Shown: piece after piece, positions 8,573-17,920 of the stretch
How the letters are laid out: each line of letters opens with the position of its first letter
How positions within the stretch are numbered: position 1 is the first letter of the stretch
Assembly: GCF_947498515.1 (NCBI RefSeq)
Contig: NZ_CANMKO010000005.1
Span: 124,001-188,000 of the forward strand
Source of the DNA: an uncultured Pelagimonas sp.
GTDB taxonomy: Bacteria > Pseudomonadota > Alphaproteobacteria > Rhodobacterales > Rhodobacteraceae
DNA length: 64,000 nucleotides
Direction: 5' to 3'
The notes under the pieces: model-generated
Databases searched by the model: none
What the model saw: the letters and a program-made list of their open reading frames with translations, nothing else
What the model was told of the DNA's origin: nothing
Translations under genes and position numbers: made by a program

Positions 8573-10624
8573 TCACCCCACCGGTCGAACATCAACAAAG
8601 GTCTCGTTGTAACAGGCCCCGTCTTCGATATCCGTTCTGACATCCGAAGGGATCAATGCATTGACGGTAAACCCGGTGGACGAGCTGGCCCGCCATGTGC
8701 CTTTGGGTGAATAGAGCACGCCGGGCCGTGTCGCGTCACTGATTTTCAGTCGCAAACGCACGTCACCACGCGTGTTCCAAACGGACACCTCTTGTCCATC
8801 TCTCAACCCACGTTCCAATGCATCGGCCGGGTTGATTTCAACAATCTCAGGTCCCATTGACGCGGTGTCGCTGCCAAACGTTGCGTTGGTCCGCTTGTCC
8901 GAACTTGGCGTGATCAAAACAAACGGCAGGTCTTGGTCCACCGACACATAGCGCGGCACCCCAAAACCGTTTTGGGCCTCATAGTCCGCGCTAAACAGCT
9001 CGATCTTACCAGAGGGTGTCGCAGGTTTGACCGTGTCACACATGATCATCGGCACACCATCCTGTGCGGTCAATTCAATCGCGGCATCTAGGGCGATCTG
9101 ACTGGGCTTACAGCCTTTCAAAAGCGGATGATCACCATCAATCGCCTCATCGATCAATTGCCGGTCGCTTGCCTGAAACACGGGATCGGTATAGCCAAAA
9201 CGCGCCGCAAGCCGACGGAAAATTTCGGTGTTGGGAAGGCTTTCACCAACACAGGGGATTACCGGTTCGGCCCGTTGCAAATAGTTCTGGCCATAGGCAC
9301 CATAAATGTCATCAAACTCAAAATGGCTCGCGGCTGGCAGGATCACGTCACACAACGCCATGCTGTCGGTCATCACCACATCACAGCCGACCAGAAACAG
9401 ATCTTCACGCATCAAGCCATTGATAAGATTAACTTGATCCGGATGGGTCGCCACCGGATTGTGGTTGTAAATCATCGCAGCGGTGATCGGAGGATCAAGT
9501 TGATCATCTTGCAACGCCGCGCCAAGATCGACGATATTGAGCACCCGTGTACCGGGTTTTTTCAGGTGGTCGCCTTGCAAACGAGCCGTGGTTTTGGGCG
9601 TAGCAAGGCCAGATTTCGCCAACACTCCGGCCCCAAGTCGCCCATGATGCCCCGTCAACGCAGGCAGGGCCATTGCGGCGCGTAGCCCCGAGCCACCGGA
9701 TTTCCCCCGCTCGATCCCATTGCCAAGCGAACAGGCCATGTTTTTTGCGGCGATGATCATGTCGATCAAAGCATTAAATTGCGCCAACTCAATACCGCAG
9801 GTCTCGCTCACCACCTCGGGCGTGTACTGACGCGCTTGGGCCATATAGGCGTCAAACCCCTCGACCCACGCTGCGATGAACTCCAAATCCAACGCCCCGC
9901 GCCGTTCCAATGCCGCCGCCAGCCCCATGGCCAAGACAACGTCGGTACCGGGGCGCAACATGACATGCATGTCACATTGTTCGGCGATCTTGATTCGCTT
10001 GGGGTCAATGATCACCAACTTGCCACCTTTGGCGCGCATCTGCTTTAACAAAGGGGCCAAGTGCAAGTTGGATACGGTGACATTGTTGCCCCAAACCAGC
10101 ACAAGATCGGACTGCAAAACCTGCATCGGAGGCATGCCCGGCGCGTTGCCAAACAGGCTCGAATAGGCGCCACCGCGCACACCACCGCAAAGCGGCCCGC
10201 GGTTAAGCATTGTTGCGCCCATCTGATAGAAAAACCGCCGATCCATCGACCCGCCCGCCAATTCCCCATGAGGTCCGGCGTAGTTGAACGGCAAAACGGT
10301 CTCCGGCCCATGGGCGGCGATGGCACGGGTGAACCCGTCATGCACCAGATCCAAGGCGTCATCCCAAGTGATCCGCTCATATTGGCCCGATCCGCGCGGC
10401 CCAACCCGACGCAGTGGATGGGTAAGCCGAGCTTTGCCATGGACAAAATCCGGGTAATAGCGGGCCACTTTGTTGCAAATAACGCCATCAGTGAACGGAT
10501 TGGCCTTTGATCCTTTGACCTTGACCAACTGTCCATCCCGCACTTCGGCCGTAAGGCTACAAGTGTCGGGGCAATCCAACGGGCAAACGCTAGGGTGCAA
10601 TTGAGGCATGGAATCAAGGGTCAT
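8573..10624 (-). CDS. Molybdopterin oxidoreductase, Fe4S4-containing (formate dehydrogenase/BisC-like)
   Basis: About 683 residues from the chosen start, member of the DMSO reductase superfamily using bis-MGD. The N-terminal cluster motif is C14-x3-C18-x3-C22-x27-C50 (CPLDCPDTC). The expected molybdenum-ligand region reads GPLCGGVRGG, suggesting C146 as ligand, as in Cys/Sec enzymes of the formate dehydrogenase branch. A C-terminal molydopterin dinucleotide-binding domain is present (RDGQEVSVWNTRGDVRLRLK). No Tat signal is visible, so it is likely cytoplasmic. No electron-transfer or cofactor-maturation gene is adjacent. A longer frame starts at 10741, but the extra 39 residues do not look like the family; ATG 10609 is another option. 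Substrate unknown. Confidence 0.82.
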   Translation of the reverse strand: MTLDSMPQLHPSVCPLDCPDTCSLTAEVRDGQLVKVKGSKANPFTDGVICNKVARYYPDFVHGKARLTHPLRRVGPRGSGQYERITWDDALDLVHDGFTRAIAAHGPETVLPFNYAGPHGELAGGSMDRRFFYQMGATMLNRGPLCGGVRGGAYSSLFGNAPGMPPMQVLQSDLVLVWGNNVTVSNLHLAPLLKQMRAKGGKLVIIDPKRIKIAEQCDMHVMLRPGTDVVLAMGLAAALERRGALDLEFIAAWVEGFDAYMAQARQYTPEVVSETCGIELAQFNALIDMIIAAKNMACSLGNGIERGKSGGSGLRAAMALPALTGHHGRLGAGVLAKSGLATPKTTARLQGDHLKKPGTRVLNIVDLGAALQDDQLDPPITAAMIYNHNPVATHPDQVNLINGLMREDLFLVGCDVVMTDSMALCDVILPAASHFEFDDIYGAYGQNYLQRAEPVIPCVGESLPNTEIFRRLAARFGYTDPVFQASDRQLIDEAIDGDHPLLKGCKPSQIALDAAIELTAQDGVPMIMCDTVKPATPSGKIELFSADYEAQNGFGVPRYVSVDQDLPFVLITPSSDKRTNATFGSDTASMGPEIVEINPADALERGLRDGQEVSVWNTRGDVRLRLKISDATRPGVLYSPKGTWRASSSTGFTVNALIPSDVRTDIEDGACYNETFVDVRPVG

Positions 10625-10781
10625 AGCAGCAAATCTTTCGTATTGGTTTGTCCTTTTAGCCGTCTGGGAGGCAACCATTAAGCGCCAAAAATGTGAAATT
10701 TGACCAGTCCAATTTTGCGAAAGCCCTTGGACAAGCCGCATCCTGCTTGCACCTCTAAAATGGCGCTGTCACAGTCGCGAC

Positions 10782-12218
10782 ATGTCAAAGAAGACCCTAA
10801 ATGCACAAAACCTTGCGGCACTAGGAGCCGACCGGCTGGCCGAGTTGTTGATCGATGTCAGCACAGGCAGTGCCGATATTAAACGTCGGTTGCGCTTGGA
10901 GTTGAGCCACAACCTTGGCCCCCAAGAGTTGGGTCGCGATGTGCGCAAACGGTTGGTCACCCTACGCCGATCCCAAAGCAATATTGGCTGGCGCAAGCGC
11001 AAAGCTTTTGTCAAAGATCTGCAAACTCAGGCCGAGATGATCACCGCGCGTATCGCCCCAGATGACGCGGCGCTTGGTTTTGATCTGCTTTGGCAATTTC
11101 TGGAACTCGCCCCGGCGGTCTTTACCCGAACCGATGACAAAACCGGTGAAATCACCGAAATGTTCGATAACGCCCGCTCCGCTTTGGGGCCGATTGCGGA
11201 ACGGGCCTTGCTTGACCCCGAGGCTCTGGCTGATCGGGTTTGGAACGCCGTTTCCGAGGACGGGTTTGGCACCTTTGACGGCATCATCGCAACGCTTGGT
11301 CCTGCGCTTGGGACCACTGGGTTTGGCCACCTCAAGGCCCATATTGATGCCTATGAAGCTGAGCCGCTGCAAGAACCCGAGATGGATCACGAGGCCTTGG
11401 CGTTTCTACAAGCCTTGCGCAGTGAGTCCGGCAATTACCATGCCGAGAAAAAGGCCCGCCTTATTCGCAATCTGCGCAAAGACATCGCCGAAGCTGAGTG
11501 CGATACCGACGCGTTGATCGCCCAATATGCCCCCGCGGCCCTGCTCCATCCCGGAACAGCCGCTGAAATCGCCACCCTTTTGATGGCGCAAAATCGTGTC
11601 GATGAGGCGTTGGAGTATCTGGAAAACGCGCGCCCAGACGGGCCCGAAGACGGGCAGGCCGACTGGGACGCCGCCTATATCACCTGCCTTTTGGCGCGCG
11701 GCGACAAAGACGCCGTGCAGGCCCATCGCTGGCAGTGTTTTGAAACTCGGCTTGATGTTGACCATCTGCGCGCGCATCTGGCCGAACTTCCGGATTTTGA
11801 CGATGTCGAGGCCGAAGATCGCGCCCGCCAATATGCGCAAGATTTCCCCGATATGGGCGCCGCACTTGCCTTTTTGACCGATTGGCCGGATCACCCCGGC
11901 CTCGCGACCCTCGTGTTGAACCGCCCGCATGACTTGCTCGGCCTGTCCCCGTCCGCACGTACCCAAGCGGCCGAAGCTTTGCGCCTGCGCTTTCCCTTGG
12001 CGGCCGTTTTGGTGTGGCGCAGCCTGATTGTGGACATTCTCAACGATGCCAACCGCCTGCAATATGGGCAGGCAGCGGATCACCTTGCCGATTGTGCCGC
12101 CCTAGATGGTGAGATCGAGGATTATCTGGATCAGCCAGATCACACCGCGTTTTTGGCGGCGCTTCAGACCCATCATCGTCAGAAAACTCTGTTTTGGAAA
12201 AAGCTTGCCAACACCTAA
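10782..12218 (+). CDS. Uncharacterised helical protein, DUF6880-like
   Basis: A 478-residue soluble protein with no signal peptide or membrane segment. It is almost entirely helical and rich in Ala, Leu and acidic residues, with repeat-like helical hairpins in the second half (for example DEALEYLENARPDGP, followed by DAAYITCLLARGDKDAVQ), reminiscent of TPR solenoids. The N-terminal part (RRLRLELSH, KRLVTLRRSQS) resembles what I recall of DUF6880 proteins of Alphaproteobacteria. It is divergent from the molybdoenzyme and convergent with the LysR gene (3-base gap). Function not known; the family name is a memory-based match and should be treated as tentative. Confidence 0.6.
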   Translation: MSKKTLNAQNLAALGADRLAELLIDVSTGSADIKRRLRLELSHNLGPQELGRDVRKRLVTLRRSQSNIGWRKRKAFVKDLQTQAEMITARIAPDDAALGFDLLWQFLELAPAVFTRTDDKTGEITEMFDNARSALGPIAERALLDPEALADRVWNAVSEDGFGTFDGIIATLGPALGTTGFGHLKAHIDAYEAEPLQEPEMDHEALAFLQALRSESGNYHAEKKARLIRNLRKDIAEAECDTDALIAQYAPAALLHPGTAAEIATLLMAQNRVDEALEYLENARPDGPEDGQADWDAAYITCLLARGDKDAVQAHRWQCFETRLDVDHLRAHLAELPDFDDVEAEDRARQYAQDFPDMGAALAFLTDWPDHPGLATLVLNRPHDLLGLSPSARTQAAEALRLRFPLAAVLVWRSLIVDILNDANRLQYGQAADHLADCAALDGEIEDYLDQPDHTAFLAALQTHHRQKTLFWKKLANT

Positions 12219-12221
12219 CCA

Positions 12222-13127
12222 CTAGGCGCTGGTAAAAGGGTTCTTCAACGTGTGGAGGCGCAAGTGCCGCATGAAAGCCCGCGCGATGGCAGGGCTGCGA
12301 TGGGCTTCGGGGGTTGCGAAATAGCTACGGTATTCAATGACCGGCGCAAAAGGTCGAAAGACCAGATCGTCAGAGCGGTACTGCATCACCGGAAACGGAT
12401 TGATCACAGTAACACCAAGCCCCTCTTTGGCCAAATCGACGGCCGCAAAAGAGGTCGAGGCTTCGGCCACGACAATGGGCGCACTTCGAGCATTTGTGAA
12501 CATCCGATCCAGCTGCGCACGCCGGGCATGGCGGCGCGACAAGGCAATCATCGATTGGTTGTGAAGGTCTTCGGGCGTGATCGTCTCTTTGGCGGCCAAC
12601 TCATGCGTTTTAGGCATGGCGCAGACCGCATGAGACGTCCGATACGGCACCAATTTTACACCCTGACGCGATAGTTCAACTCCGGTCAGACCCAAATCAA
12701 AACGCAGTTCCTGAATGCCTCTGATCACTTCATCGGATGATGCAACTTCGAGGCTAACAAAATAATGCGGGTTGGCCTTTAGAAACGCCGCAATGTGGCG
12801 CACCAAGAACCTATGGGCGTAAGTCGGGGGGGCCACCAAACGCAAGGTTTCCTGCGCCGGGGTTGGTGGCCCGTCAATGCGGTCCAACGCTTCAAACAGT
12901 GGGTCAAGCCGCCGGTTCAATTGCACCGCTTCCGATGTCGGGACCAACCGCCCGCCATCGCGCTCAAACAGCATCTTGCCGGTGCGCGCCTCAAGGCTCG
13001 CGATGGATCGGCTGATGGCGGATTGCGAAAGACCCAACCGGACCGCCGCCTTGGACGTCGTGCCGCTTTCCATCAATGCGCGAAGTGCCTGATATTCGGG
13101 CAAACTGTGCCAAGATCGCGTCGCCAT
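12222..13127 (-). CDS. LysR-family transcriptional regulator
   Basis: A 301-residue LysR regulator with an N-terminal winged helix (TTSKAAVRLGLSQSAISRSIASLEARTGKMLFERD, residues about 22-56) and a C-terminal periplasmic-binding-like effector domain. The start at 13127 is chosen because LysR helices begin near residue 5-10 and an AGGGG lies upstream; starts at 13151 and 13172 would add residues with no ribosome site and would cover a dyad operator candidate. It is divergent from the M19 dipeptidase and peptide transporter genes and is therefore their likely regulator. Confidence 0.88.
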   Translation of the reverse strand: MATRSWHSLPEYQALRALMESGTTSKAAVRLGLSQSAISRSIASLEARTGKMLFERDGGRLVPTSEAVQLNRRLDPLFEALDRIDGPPTPAQETLRLVAPPTYAHRFLVRHIAAFLKANPHYFVSLEVASSDEVIRGIQELRFDLGLTGVELSRQGVKLVPYRTSHAVCAMPKTHELAAKETITPEDLHNQSMIALSRRHARRAQLDRMFTNARSAPIVVAEASTSFAAVDLAKEGLGVTVINPFPVMQYRSDDLVFRPFAPVIEYRSYFATPEAHRSPAIARAFMRHLRLHTLKNPFTSA

Positions 13128-13157
13128 AGGGTGCCCCTGTGTAAATATCATGCCTCT

Positions 13158-13172
13158 ATGATCTATTATCAT
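13158..13172. promoter_or_regulatory. Candidate LysR operator
   Basis: ATGAT-N5-ATCAT dyad in the divergent region between the LysR gene and the dipeptidase gene. The arm length and 15-base size fit a LysR T-N11-A type box (T159-N11-A171). Confidence 0.4.
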
Positions 13173-13206
13173 ATTAAAAGGTGTCGCCTATGACATTTTC
13201 TTTCAT

Positions 13207-14304
13207 ATGCTTGGGGTCTGCGACACGAGGGATGTATCAATATTGTCAGCGCCAACACGACCTTTGATTTTCGACGGCCACAATGATGTGCTTTTACAGC
13301 TTTTCCGGGCTGGTGGTATCTCGGCGGCAGACCAATTCATTACAGGACGCAATGGAGCAATCGACTCGCCTAGATCCGCGCTTGGAGACTTTGGTGGCGG
13401 GTTCTTTGCGGTCTACGTTCCCTCATCAGTTGATCTTGATTTCAAGTTCGAGGAAATGGCTAAGCCCGCTTATGATCTACCATTACCCGATCCAATCGAT
13501 TGGGAAGATGCCTTTCCGGTGGTCATGGCCCAAGCCGCCATTCTCTTCGAACTAGAGCGTCGCGGTGCCTTAACTGTTTGCAAGTCCGCCGCTCAGATTC
13601 GGGAAACACTCGCTAACAACAAGATCGCCGCGATCTTTCACATCGAAGGGGCCGAGGCGATTGATGCTGACCTCCACACACTCGATGTGCTGCATCAGGC
13701 CGGATTGCGCTCGCTTGGGCCCGTTTGGAGCCGCTCAACGATTTTCGGCCATGGGGTTCCGTTTCGTTACCCAAGTTCGCCAGACATCGGCCCCGGCCTA
13801 ACCGATCACGGGTTAAGATTGGTCAAAAAGTGTGATGATCTCAATATCATGCTGGATCTATCCCACCTAAACGAAGCCGGATTTTGGGACGTGGCGCGAC
13901 ATTCCAGCAAGCCATTGGTGGCAACACATTCAAACGCCCACGCCATTTGCCCGCACTCACGCAACCTAACCGATAAACAGCTCTCTGCGATTCGAGAAAG
14001 TGATGGTATGGTGGGGCTGAATTTCGCAGTGGCCTTTCTGCGTGATGACGGGCGGATGATTTCCGATGTGCCACTGACCCAGATGATCAGACATCTGGAC
14101 CATTTAATTGAACATCTGGGCGAAGACCGCGTTGGCTTTGGCTCAGACTACGACGGGGCAATTGTGCCCGAGGAGCTGACCTCGGTTGCCGAGTTGCCCA
14201 AACTTCGACACGCGATGGAACAGCACGGGTATGACAACGCGCTCATAGCCAAACTGTGCCATGAAAACTGGCTACGCGTGCTGGAAAAAACATGGGGGGC
14301 CTAA
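13207..14304 (+). CDS. Membrane dipeptidase-type peptidase, family M19
   Basis: Zinc dipeptidase of the renal dipeptidase family, 365 residues from the first ATG. The metal motifs are FDGHNDVL near the N-terminus (HxD), IEGAEAI (bridging Glu), THSNAHAICPHSRNLTD (His) and GFGSDYDGA (Asp). M19 enzymes hydrolyse dipeptides, often with D-amino acids or unusual residues. No signal peptide is visible, so it probably acts in the cytoplasm on dipeptides delivered by the ABC transporter encoded directly downstream. The better start may be TTG at 13243 (MSAPTRPLIFDGHND), which has GAGGGA at the right distance; the ATG at 13207 has none. Confidence 0.88.
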   Translation: MLGVCDTRDVSILSAPTRPLIFDGHNDVLLQLFRAGGISAADQFITGRNGAIDSPRSALGDFGGGFFAVYVPSSVDLDFKFEEMAKPAYDLPLPDPIDWEDAFPVVMAQAAILFELERRGALTVCKSAAQIRETLANNKIAAIFHIEGAEAIDADLHTLDVLHQAGLRSLGPVWSRSTIFGHGVPFRYPSSPDIGPGLTDHGLRLVKKCDDLNIMLDLSHLNEAGFWDVARHSSKPLVATHSNAHAICPHSRNLTDKQLSAIRESDGMVGLNFAVAFLRDDGRMISDVPLTQMIRHLDHLIEHLGEDRVGFGSDYDGAIVPEELTSVAELPKLRHAMEQHGYDNALIAKLCHENWLRVLEKTWGA

Positions 14305-14343
14305 CCCCCGATTGCCAGATTAACGATAGGAGAGGAAATAAAG

Positions 14344-15939
14344 ATGAACGCCTTTAACAAACTGCTTAGTGGGGCCGCGATGGGCCTGGCGCTTAGCGTC
14401 ACATCAATGGCAGCCTATGCCGAAACCCCCGCAAATATGCTGGTGATTGCGCACCGCATTGATGACGTCACCACCGTTGATCCGGCCGAAAGCTTTGAAT
14501 TTGCAGGTTCGGATATCAGCCGCAATGTCTATGGCCGTCTGGTCAACCTAGACCCCAATGATCTGGCTGCGGGTTATCAGCCCGATCTCGCCGAAAGCTG
14601 GGACGTTTCCGAGGATGGCAAGACCATCACCTTCACCATGCGCGAAGGTGTCAAATTTCATTCTGGCAACCCTGTGCGGGCCGAAGACGCGGCCTTTTCG
14701 CTACAACGTGCTGTTATCCTGAACAAAACCCCGGCTTTCATCCTGACTCAATTCGGGTTCACCGCGGAAAACGCGGCTGAAACCATCAAGGCCGACGGCA
14801 ACAAGCTGATCATCACAACCGACAAGAAATATGCCACGTCTTTTGTGTTGAACTGCCTCACCGCCACCATCGGCGGCATTGTCGACAAAGAAACCGTCAT
14901 GGCCAATGAGGTCGATGGCGATATGGGTAACACGTGGTTGAAAACCAACTCGGCGGGTTCCGGCCCATATGTGTTGTCGAGCTGGAAACCAAACGAAGCG
15001 GTCACGCTGACGTCAAACCCAGACTACTATGGCGGCGCACCGTCGATGGAACGCGTCATCGTGCGTCACGTTCTTGAATCTGCGTCCCAGCGTTTGCTTT
15101 TGGAACGCGGTGACATCGACATCGCGCGGAACTTGAACCCAGAAGACATCGCCGGTGCCATGGGGGCCGAGGGTGTCAAAGTGGTGGATGAGCTCAAGGG
15201 CCGTCTGATGTATCTGGCGCTGAACCAGAAACATCCGGTTCTGTCCAAGCCCGAAGTTCGTCAGGCCTTTAAGTATCTGATCGATTACGAAGGCATGCGC
15301 GACAGCTTCCTCAAGGGTCAGTACACCATTCATCAAAACTTCCTGCCCGCTACCTACCTTGGTGCCTCGGACGAAACGCCGTTCACCTATGACATTGAAA
15401 AGGCCAAGGAACTTCTTGCGGCTGCCGGTGTCGAAGGACTGGAAATCGAAATCGGTGTTCGCGAAGCCCAAGAGCGCATGGAAATTGGTCAATCCTTCCA
15501 AAACGCTGCGGCGCAGGCTGGGATCAAGGTCAACATCACCGTTGGCACCGCCAAACAAATCCTGGCGCGCTACCGTGCCCGCGAGCTTGACGTGTACCTC
15601 GGCGCTTGGGGTCCGGACTATCCTGATCCACAGACCAACGCCGGCACATTTGCCTATAACCCGGACAACTCGGACGCGGCCAATGCCACCGGATTGCTGG
15701 CATGGCGCACCGGTTGGGATCCTGAAGACCTGACCGACAAGGTTGCCGCCGCTGTGACCGAAGGTGACAAGGACATGCGCATCAAAATGTATCACGAAAT
15801 TCAGTCGGAATTCCGCGACAAATCCCCATTTGTTGTGATGTTCCAACAGATTGAACAGTCGGCGATGCGTGACAATGTCATGAACTTCTCAACCGGTCAG
15901 GCTGTGACCTCTGCCGCTTATTGGCAGGTCACCAAGTAA
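14344..15939 (+). CDS. Peptide ABC transporter substrate-binding protein
   Basis: A 531-residue periplasmic binding protein of family 5 (DppA/OppA type). The signal peptide (residues 1-26) ends AAYA, and the mature protein holds the family motifs DPNDLAAGYQPDLAESW, FTMREGVKFHSG and YLGAWGPDYPDP. A strong ribosome site (AGGAGAGG) precedes the ATG. It is 39 bases after the dipeptidase gene, and the first permease gene starts on the very next base after its stop. The substrate is inferred to be a di- or oligopeptide because of the neighbouring dipeptidase; nickel or other ligands are possible in this family. Confidence 0.88.
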   Translation: MNAFNKLLSGAAMGLALSVTSMAAYAETPANMLVIAHRIDDVTTVDPAESFEFAGSDISRNVYGRLVNLDPNDLAAGYQPDLAESWDVSEDGKTITFTMREGVKFHSGNPVRAEDAAFSLQRAVILNKTPAFILTQFGFTAENAAETIKADGNKLIITTDKKYATSFVLNCLTATIGGIVDKETVMANEVDGDMGNTWLKTNSAGSGPYVLSSWKPNEAVTLTSNPDYYGGAPSMERVIVRHVLESASQRLLLERGDIDIARNLNPEDIAGAMGAEGVKVVDELKGRLMYLALNQKHPVLSKPEVRQAFKYLIDYEGMRDSFLKGQYTIHQNFLPATYLGASDETPFTYDIEKAKELLAAAGVEGLEIEIGVREAQERMEIGQSFQNAAAQAGIKVNITVGTAKQILARYRARELDVYLGAWGPDYPDPQTNAGTFAYNPDNSDAANATGLLAWRTGWDPEDLTDKVAAAVTEGDKDMRIKMYHEIQSEFRDKSPFVVMFQQIEQSAMRDNVMNFSTGQAVTSAAYWQVTK

Positions 15940-16998
15940 ATGGCGCTGACCAACGACACAAACGGGGGGCACCTTCGGGTGCCTCTTCCGGCGTGGTTGA
16001 AAACCACTTTTCTCACGCTTGGCTCAATCGCGGTCACCCTGCTTGGGCTGCTTTTCATTACGTTTATTATCGGCCGCGTCATGCCGATCGACCCTGTGCT
16101 TGCTATTGTTGGCGAACGGGCGTCGCAAGAAACCTATGACGCCGTGTATCATCAGCTTGGGCTGGACAAGCCGCTTTTGGTGCAATTCCTCTATTATCTT
16201 TGGGATGTGCTGCATCTCGATTTCGGCACCTCGCTGCTCAATGCCCGACCGGTGTCCGAAGACATCGCCCGCGTCTTTCCCGCCACGATGGAACTTGCCA
16301 CTTTGGGCATTATCATCGGCGTGGTTCTTGGTGTGCCGCTTGGCGTCCTCGCCGCCGTGCGCAAAGGATCGTGGATCGATCAGGTTGCCCGCGTCCTCGC
16401 CCTTGTTGGCTATTCCATGCCGATTTTCTGGCTTGGCCTGATGGGTTTGCTGGTGTTTTACGGTATCTTGGGTTGGGTCGGAGGCCCCGGTCGCGTTGGT
16501 ATCTTCTACATTGATGTTGTGCCTCAAGTGACCGGGATGATCCTCATCGACGCGGCGATTGATGGCAATTGGGACGTGTTCAAAGACGCCTTTAGCCACA
16601 TCATCCTGCCGGCCTCCCTGCTGGGTTATTACTCTCTCGCCTATATTAGCCGCATGACCCGGTCGTTCATGCTCGAACAGCTTAGCGCCGAATACATCAC
16701 CACCGCGCGTGTCAAAGGCATGTCGGAATGGAATGTCGTTTGGAAACATGCGTTTAAAAACATTCGGGTTCAGCTGATCACTGTCATTGCCCTATCCTAT
16801 GCGGGCCTTCTCGAAGGGTCGGTTCTGACCGAGATTATCTTTAGCTGGCCGGGTATCGGAAGCTACATCACAACCGCCCTACTAAGCGCCGATATGAACG
16901 CCGTTTTGGGTGGCACCGTGGTTGTCGGGCTGATCTTCATCCTCCTCAATATATTCTCTGACCTTCTCTACAAGGTCTTTGATCCTCGTGCGAAATAA
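15940..16998 (+). CDS. Peptide ABC transporter permease (DppB type)
   Basis: Inner-membrane permease of 352 residues with an N-terminal membrane segment, the DppB-type extracytoplasmic loop (YHQLGLDKPLLVQF) and five further segments. The EAA loop is EYITTARVKGMSEWNVVWKHAFKN. It forms the translocation pore with the next gene's product. The ATG directly abuts the stop of the binding-protein gene. Confidence 0.9.
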   Translation: MALTNDTNGGHLRVPLPAWLKTTFLTLGSIAVTLLGLLFITFIIGRVMPIDPVLAIVGERASQETYDAVYHQLGLDKPLLVQFLYYLWDVLHLDFGTSLLNARPVSEDIARVFPATMELATLGIIIGVVLGVPLGVLAAVRKGSWIDQVARVLALVGYSMPIFWLGLMGLLVFYGILGWVGGPGRVGIFYIDVVPQVTGMILIDAAIDGNWDVFKDAFSHIILPASLLGYYSLAYISRMTRSFMLEQLSAEYITTARVKGMSEWNVVWKHAFKNIRVQLITVIALSYAGLLEGSVLTEIIFSWPGIGSYITTALLSADMNAVLGGTVVVGLIFILLNIFSDLLYKVFDPRAK

Positions 16999-17008
16999 GG
17001 CCACTTCA

Positions 17009-17920
17009 ATGTCTGAAACACAGTCTTTGCGCGCGTGGTTGCTCACCGATACGCCGACGTCGCGCCGACATGCCCGGCTCTCTGCGATTTATCAGGGGTG
17101 GTTGTCTTTGCGCTCCAACACCATGGCGATGGTCGGGCTTGGCATTCTGGTGATGCTGGTCTTCATCGCCGCCGCCGCGCCCATCATCGCCCCTCATGAC
17201 CCCTTTGTTCAGGACCTAGGCAATCGCCTTGCCCCCTTGGGCACCGAGGGCCACATTTTTGGCACCGATAGCCTTGGCCGCGATATTCTTTCGCGGCTGA
17301 TCTATGGTGCGCGGATCACGCTTTATATCGTTGCCCTGGTGGCGCTTATCGCGCCGGTTGTTGGCCTTTTGGTCGGCACCGTGTCGGGCTATGTCGGCGG
17401 TTGGCCGGACCTTATCCTGATGCGCATCACCGATATCTTTCTGGCGTTTCCGCGCCTAGTTCTGGCGCTTGCCTTTGTTGCGGCGCTTGGGGCGGGGATT
17501 GAAAACGCAGTGCTGGCGATCTCACTCACCGCTTGGCCGCCCTACGCGCGCATGGCCCGTGCCGAAACGCTGACCATTCGAACCTCGGACTATATCAGCG
17601 CCATCAAACTTCAGGGCGCAGGACCGTTCCGCATTATTACCAAACACATCTGGCCGCTGTGTATCTCGTCGCTGATTGTGCGTGTGACGCTTGATATGGC
17701 GGGCATTATCCTTGCTGCTGCCGGCCTTGGCTTCCTTGGCCTTGGCGCTCAACCGCCTAGCCCGGAATGGGGGGCGATGATCTCCGAAGGGCGGCGGTTT
17801 ATCCTTGATCATTGGTGGGTAGCCACCATGCCGGGTTTGGCAATCTTTACCGTGTCTTTGGCCTTTAACCTGCTTGGTGACGGGCTGCGCGATGTGCTTG
17901 ATCCGAAGGCGGGTGAATGA
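17009..17920 (+). CDS. Peptide ABC transporter permease (DppC type)
   Basis: Second permease of 303 residues. The N-terminal cytoplasmic stretch is followed by a membrane segment, the family motif GTDSLGRDILSRLIYGARI, and the EAA loop (DYISAIKLQGAGPFRIITKHIWP). The start at 17009 has AAGG at a suitable distance; an in-frame TTG at 16979 would overlap the upstream gene and is less likely. It overlaps the next gene by 4 bases (ATGA). Confidence 0.9.
   Translation: MSETQSLRAWLLTDTPTSRRHARLSAIYQGWLSLRSNTMAMVGLGILVMLVFIAAAAPIIAPHDPFVQDLGNRLAPLGTEGHIFGTDSLGRDILSRLIYGARITLYIVALVALIAPVVGLLVGTVSGYVGGWPDLILMRITDIFLAFPRLVLALAFVAALGAGIENAVLAISLTAWPPYARMARAETLTIRTSDYISAIKLQGAGPFRIITKHIWPLCISSLIVRVTLDMAGIILAAAGLGFLGLGAQPPSPEWGAMISEGRRFILDHWWVATMPGLAIFTVSLAFNLLGDGLRDVLDPKAGE

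Noticed and set aside
15013-15846. 277-codon open frame opposite the peptide-binding protein gene
   Set aside because: Mirror of the binding-protein codons; no start signal and no recognisable domain.
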